Origin: an uncultured Acidobacteriota bacterium
GTDB lineage: Bacteria; Acidobacteriota; Terriglobia; Bryobacterales; Bryobacteraceae
Direction of reading: 5' to 3'
NCBI GenBank assembly: GCA_937952345.1
Contig: CALFYN010000681.1
Location: forward strand, 1-14,170
DNA: 14,170 bases
Below the pieces are notes generated by a model. It saw nothing but the letters and a program-made list of their open reading frames with translations, searched no databases and was not told the origin of the DNA. Of the stretch, positions 13,527 through 14,170 are shown piece by piece; positions within the stretch are counted from its first letter, which is position 1; the number at the start of each line of letters is the position of its first letter. The translations under genes were made by a program, and so were the position numbers.

Positions 13527-14170
13527 ATGTCCTTCATCCCTGAACGAAGCCGCCGCGAAATTCTCTGCCTGGCAGCATCCGCGGCGGCCGCCACTGCCGC
13601 TCCAGCAACGTCGCAGCGTCCCAATATCCTGCTCATCTACACGGATGACCACTCGCACCGCACGCTCAGTTGCTACAAAGAAGCTTACCCCTGGGTGCGG
13701 ACACCCGCTTTTGACCGGCTGGCCGCACAGGGCGTGCGCTTCACCGCCGCTTACAACGGGGCTTGGTGTATGCCCGCGCGCGCTACCCTCCTCACTGGAC
13801 GTCACACCTTCGGTATCGAATCGATGCGCATGGACGGCGAGTACCCGGGCAGTTCCTACGATCCGGAAAAGTGCCCGTTCTGGCCGAAGGTCTTCCGCAA
13901 TAACGGCTACTTCACGGCCCACATCGGCAAATGGCACACCGGCGCCGATACCGGCTACGGCCGTGACTGGGATTTTCAACTCGTCTGGAATCGCCCGAAG
14001 TTCCCGGAAACCAATCAGAACTACTATTTCGATCAGCCCATCACCTACCACGGCGGCAAGACCGAAGTTCTGAAACGCTACACCACGGATCAGTACACCG
14101 ATTGGGCGATCGATCTGATCAAAGGCAAAGACCGGCCCCAGGATAAGCCGTGGTTCCTGTGGCTCTGCTA
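13527..14170 (+). CDS. S1-family (formylglycine-dependent) sulfatase 2, cut by the right edge
   Basis: The ATG at 13527 has AAGGAG 7 nt upstream. The frame stays open to the end of the window, giving about 214 residues of a protein normally 450-550 long. SRREILCLAASAAAATAAPA is a twin-arginine/Sec-type export signal. NILLIYTDDHS (D40-D41) is the first metal site. C81-M-P-A-R85, followed by ATLLTGRH, is the C-x-P-x-R signature whose Cys becomes formylglycine. GYFTAHIGKWH follows as in most S1 sulfatases. It differs clearly from sulfatase 1 in both motifs, so the two probably remove sulfates from different positions of the same glycan (inference). It is controlled by its own promoter and operator O5. 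The C-terminal part is not visible. Confidence 0.92.
   Translation, partial: MSFIPERSRREILCLAASAAAATAAPATSQRPNILLIYTDDHSHRTLSCYKEAYPWVRTPAFDRLAAQGVRFTAAYNGAWCMPARATLLTGRHTFGIESMRMDGEYPGSSYDPEKCPFWPKVFRNNGYFTAHIGKWHTGADTGYGRDWDFQLVWNRPKFPETNQNYYFDQPITYHGGKTEVLKRYTTDQYTDWAIDLIKGKDRPQDKPWFLWLC

Overview
The window is GC-rich (roughly 60% by eye), gene-dense bacterial DNA with no RNA genes, no mobile elements and no CRISPR array. It looks like a polysaccharide-degradation locus of a soil- or sediment-type bacterium. Several proteins carry twin-arginine (Tat-like) export signals. Together with DUF362, S1 sulfatase, GH127, Tat-exported mandelate-racemase-like and FG-GAP/VCBS genes, this recalls Acidobacteriota (Bryobacterales/Solibacter-like), with Planctomycetota or Verrucomicrobiota as alternatives. 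The taxonomic call is inference from gene content only.

Layout. The left edge holds the first ten codons of a gene running leftward (1-31, minus strand). Its promoter carries a 32-bp perfect palindrome (39-70). Next is a minus-strand operon: a GH127 glycosidase (1512-3611) followed 18 bp later by a Tat-exported enolase-superfamily sugar-acid dehydratase (240-1493). A divergent promoter region (3612-3780) separates it from a plus-strand operon of an S1 sulfatase (3781-5145) and a LacI-family regulator (5152-6213). A second plus-strand operon (6320-13428) encodes an unrecognised protein that may resemble glycoside hydrolases, a Tat-exported DUF362 protein, an exported five-bladed-propeller (GH43/GH32-like) protein, and a very large exported FG-GAP/TIM-barrel-type enzyme. 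That last gene is split by an apparent single-base deletion near 10660. A second S1 sulfatase starts at 13527 under its own promoter and runs off the right edge.

How it fits together. Five promoters (left-edge gene, GH127, sulfatase-lacI, the 6320 operon and sulfatase 2) each have a TTGACA -35 box. Just downstream each has a version of the same operator, GAGAAAACGTTTTCTC, a LacI-family type of site with a central CpG. The obvious candidate to bind them is the LacI-family protein encoded in the middle, so the window reads as a single autoregulated local regulon. Two S1 sulfatases, GH127, a large propeller-plus-TIM-barrel-type enzyme and a galactonate-dehydratase-like enzyme suggest a sulfated, galactan-like polysaccharide as substrate. 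Carrageenan-type chemistry is one testable possibility, but the substrate is not proven by the sequence.
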